This document shows positions 63,386 through 64,000 of a stretch of DNA of 64,000 nucleotides, in pieces (the stretch's first letter is position 1; each line of letters starts with the position of its first letter). The DNA lies in assembly GCA_038210275.1 (NCBI GenBank), contig JBBQWV010000009.1, positions 1 through 64,000 of the forward strand, in the 5' to 3' direction. Both the position numbers and the translations under genes were made by a program. Source of the stretch: PALSA-1296 sp038210275 (GTDB lineage: Bacteria; Bacteroidota; Ignavibacteria; Palsa-1295). Below the pieces are notes generated by a model. That model was not told the origin of the DNA. It worked only from the letters and a program-made list of their open reading frames with translations, and did not search any database.

Positions 63386-63679
63386 TCACTTTTTTGATTT
63401 CATCTTCGCATCAATCATGGCACGGAGTTCACGCGAAGGCTTGAAGGTCGGCACAAAGTGTACATCCAACGGCACAGGCTCACCTGTGCGCGGATTGCGT
63501 GCAATTCGGGGCTTCCGCTCCTTGACTTTAAACGTCCCAAACCCGCGAATCTCAAAATGCTCGCCTTCGGCAAGCGCCTCGGAGATCGTTTTGAAGAAAC
63601 CATCGACGAGAATTTCCGTCTCGAGCTTGGTGACTCCTGTTGCATTGGCAACGCGATTGACGATATCTGCTTTAGTCAT
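63386..63679 (-). CDS. HU/IHF family DNA-binding protein
   Basis: The 97-residue protein starts TKADIVNRVANATG and contains the family's 'GEHFEIRGFGTFKVKERKPRIARNPRTGE' arm (about 38-66) that inserts into the DNA minor groove; 'VHFVPTFKPSRELRAMI' closes the fold. It lies 49 bases upstream of the TPR gene. HU-like nucleoid protein; IHF-alpha type cannot be distinguished. Confidence 0.95.
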   Translation of the reverse strand: MTKADIVNRVANATGVTKLETEILVDGFFKTISEALAEGEHFEIRGFGTFKVKERKPRIARNPRTGEPVPLDVHFVPTFKPSRELRAMIDAKMKSKK

Positions 63680-63763
63680 AGCCGCTTAGTGTTAAAATGA
63701 ATCGACATAATCTGTAACATCCAAAAACCCGTAGTGCGTTCGCACCATTTCACTTACAAACGT

Positions 63764-63803
63764 AAAAAAGGCAGCATCCGGATTCCTCCGGATGCTGCCT
63801 TTA
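63764..63803. terminator. Intrinsic terminator of the partial minus-strand gene
   Basis: A perfect 14-bp stem (AGGCAGCATCCGGA / TCCGGATGCTGCCT) with a TTCC loop lies 20 bases past the stop of the partial gene; on the minus strand it is followed by TTTTTT. Confidence 0.93.
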
Positions 63804-63820
63804 TGCTATAAGAGAGAAAA

Positions 63821-64000
63821 TTACTTTCCTTTTTTCATATCAGGTGGAGGCATTTTGCCGTCGGTTGGAGGATGAGGTCCATCCATAGGGGGCATCAAAC
63901 CGAGCTGCTCCATCATTTTTCTGCCCTCATCATAGGCCCAGTGATCAGTAGCCTTGCAGTTGGTAAGTTTGATGAGCTCCATGCCATCAATATCGATTTT
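63821..64000 (-). CDS. Partial gene, C-terminal end of a Pro/Met-rich protein
   Basis: From the window edge an open minus-strand frame of 59 codons runs to TAA (63823-63821). It reads DGMELIKLTNCKATDHWAYDE, then RKMMEQLGLMPPMDGPHPP and a final MPPPDMKKGK. The start is outside the window, so the gene is truncated by the window, not biologically. The TNCKATDH segment with a Cys, and the Pro/Met-rich tail, give no certain family. The terminator follows directly. Confidence 0.75.
   Translation of the reverse strand, partial: KIDIDGMELIKLTNCKATDHWAYDEGRKMMEQLGLMPPMDGPHPPTDGKMPPPDMKKGK

Overview
The window looks like a chromosomal piece of a Gram-negative member of the Bacteroidota/Chlorobiota (FCB) group, most plausibly a Kapabacteria- or Ignavibacteria-like lineage (inference). 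Support: six secreted proteins end in a type IX secretion (T9SS) C-terminal sorting domain, there are many lipoproteins and outer-membrane barrels, several promoters have the Bacteroidota TAnnTTTG element, and typical lineage families are present (DUF6029, DUF2851, DUF1501/DUF1800, SBBP propellers). Base composition is moderate to AT-rich. I see no phage, transposase, integrase or CRISPR array. Dispersed intergenic repeats are abundant.

Layout. 0-2.4 kb: a secreted six-repeat Ig-like protein whose signal peptide is split by an in-frame stop. 3-6.6 kb: a two-gene ABC transporter operon (ATPase plus duplicated permease, NitT/TauT-like, no binding protein) preceded on the same strand by a clear M-box (ykoK) Mg2+ riboswitch and a terminator; this is the most interesting item in the window. 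6.6-10.4 kb: a beta-helix T9SS protein, tRNA-Pro and a heme-binding lipoprotein. 10.4-15 kb (minus strand): a possible toxin-antitoxin pair, an acyl-CoA carboxylase subunit, two paralogous lipoproteins and mnmA. 15-25 kb: pyrE, TPR, MFS, RNase P RNA, the zinc-ribbon/Nif3 pair, an Omp28-like protein, a DUF6029 barrel, a TlpA-like protein, gltX and two tRNAs. 25-32.8 kb: glycosyltransferase, RsbU-type phosphatase, PLD lipoprotein, tRNA-Gly, DUF2851, pyrF, ROK kinase and an FtsB-like protein, with three CATTGCGAGGA inverted-repeat elements in the gaps.

32.8-37.1 kb and 41.9-43.3 kb are AT-rich accessory regions: an ankyrin protein, small exported proteins of unknown function (two of them paralogous), strong sigma70-type promoters carried on a repeated sequence, and a truncated duplicate of an NfeD-type protease. 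37.1-41.7 kb encodes a peptidase/propeller/barrel fusion and an SBBP protein. 43.4-53.3 kb: full-length NfeD protease, an orphan MalG-like permease, then a minus-strand run of polyprenyl synthetase, tatC, glyA, rpiB, an outer-membrane protein, a lipoprotein and glgA. 53.5-64 kb: a modular T9SS protein, a TPR-like protein, the Tat-targeted DUF1501/DUF1800 pair, rmuC, a TPR membrane protein, an HU/IHF-type protein and the end of a partial gene.

No experimentally unknown machine is complete in the window. The M-box/ABC pairing predicts that a transporter family usually labelled as nitrate/sulfonate carries or responds to Mg2+, which is testable.
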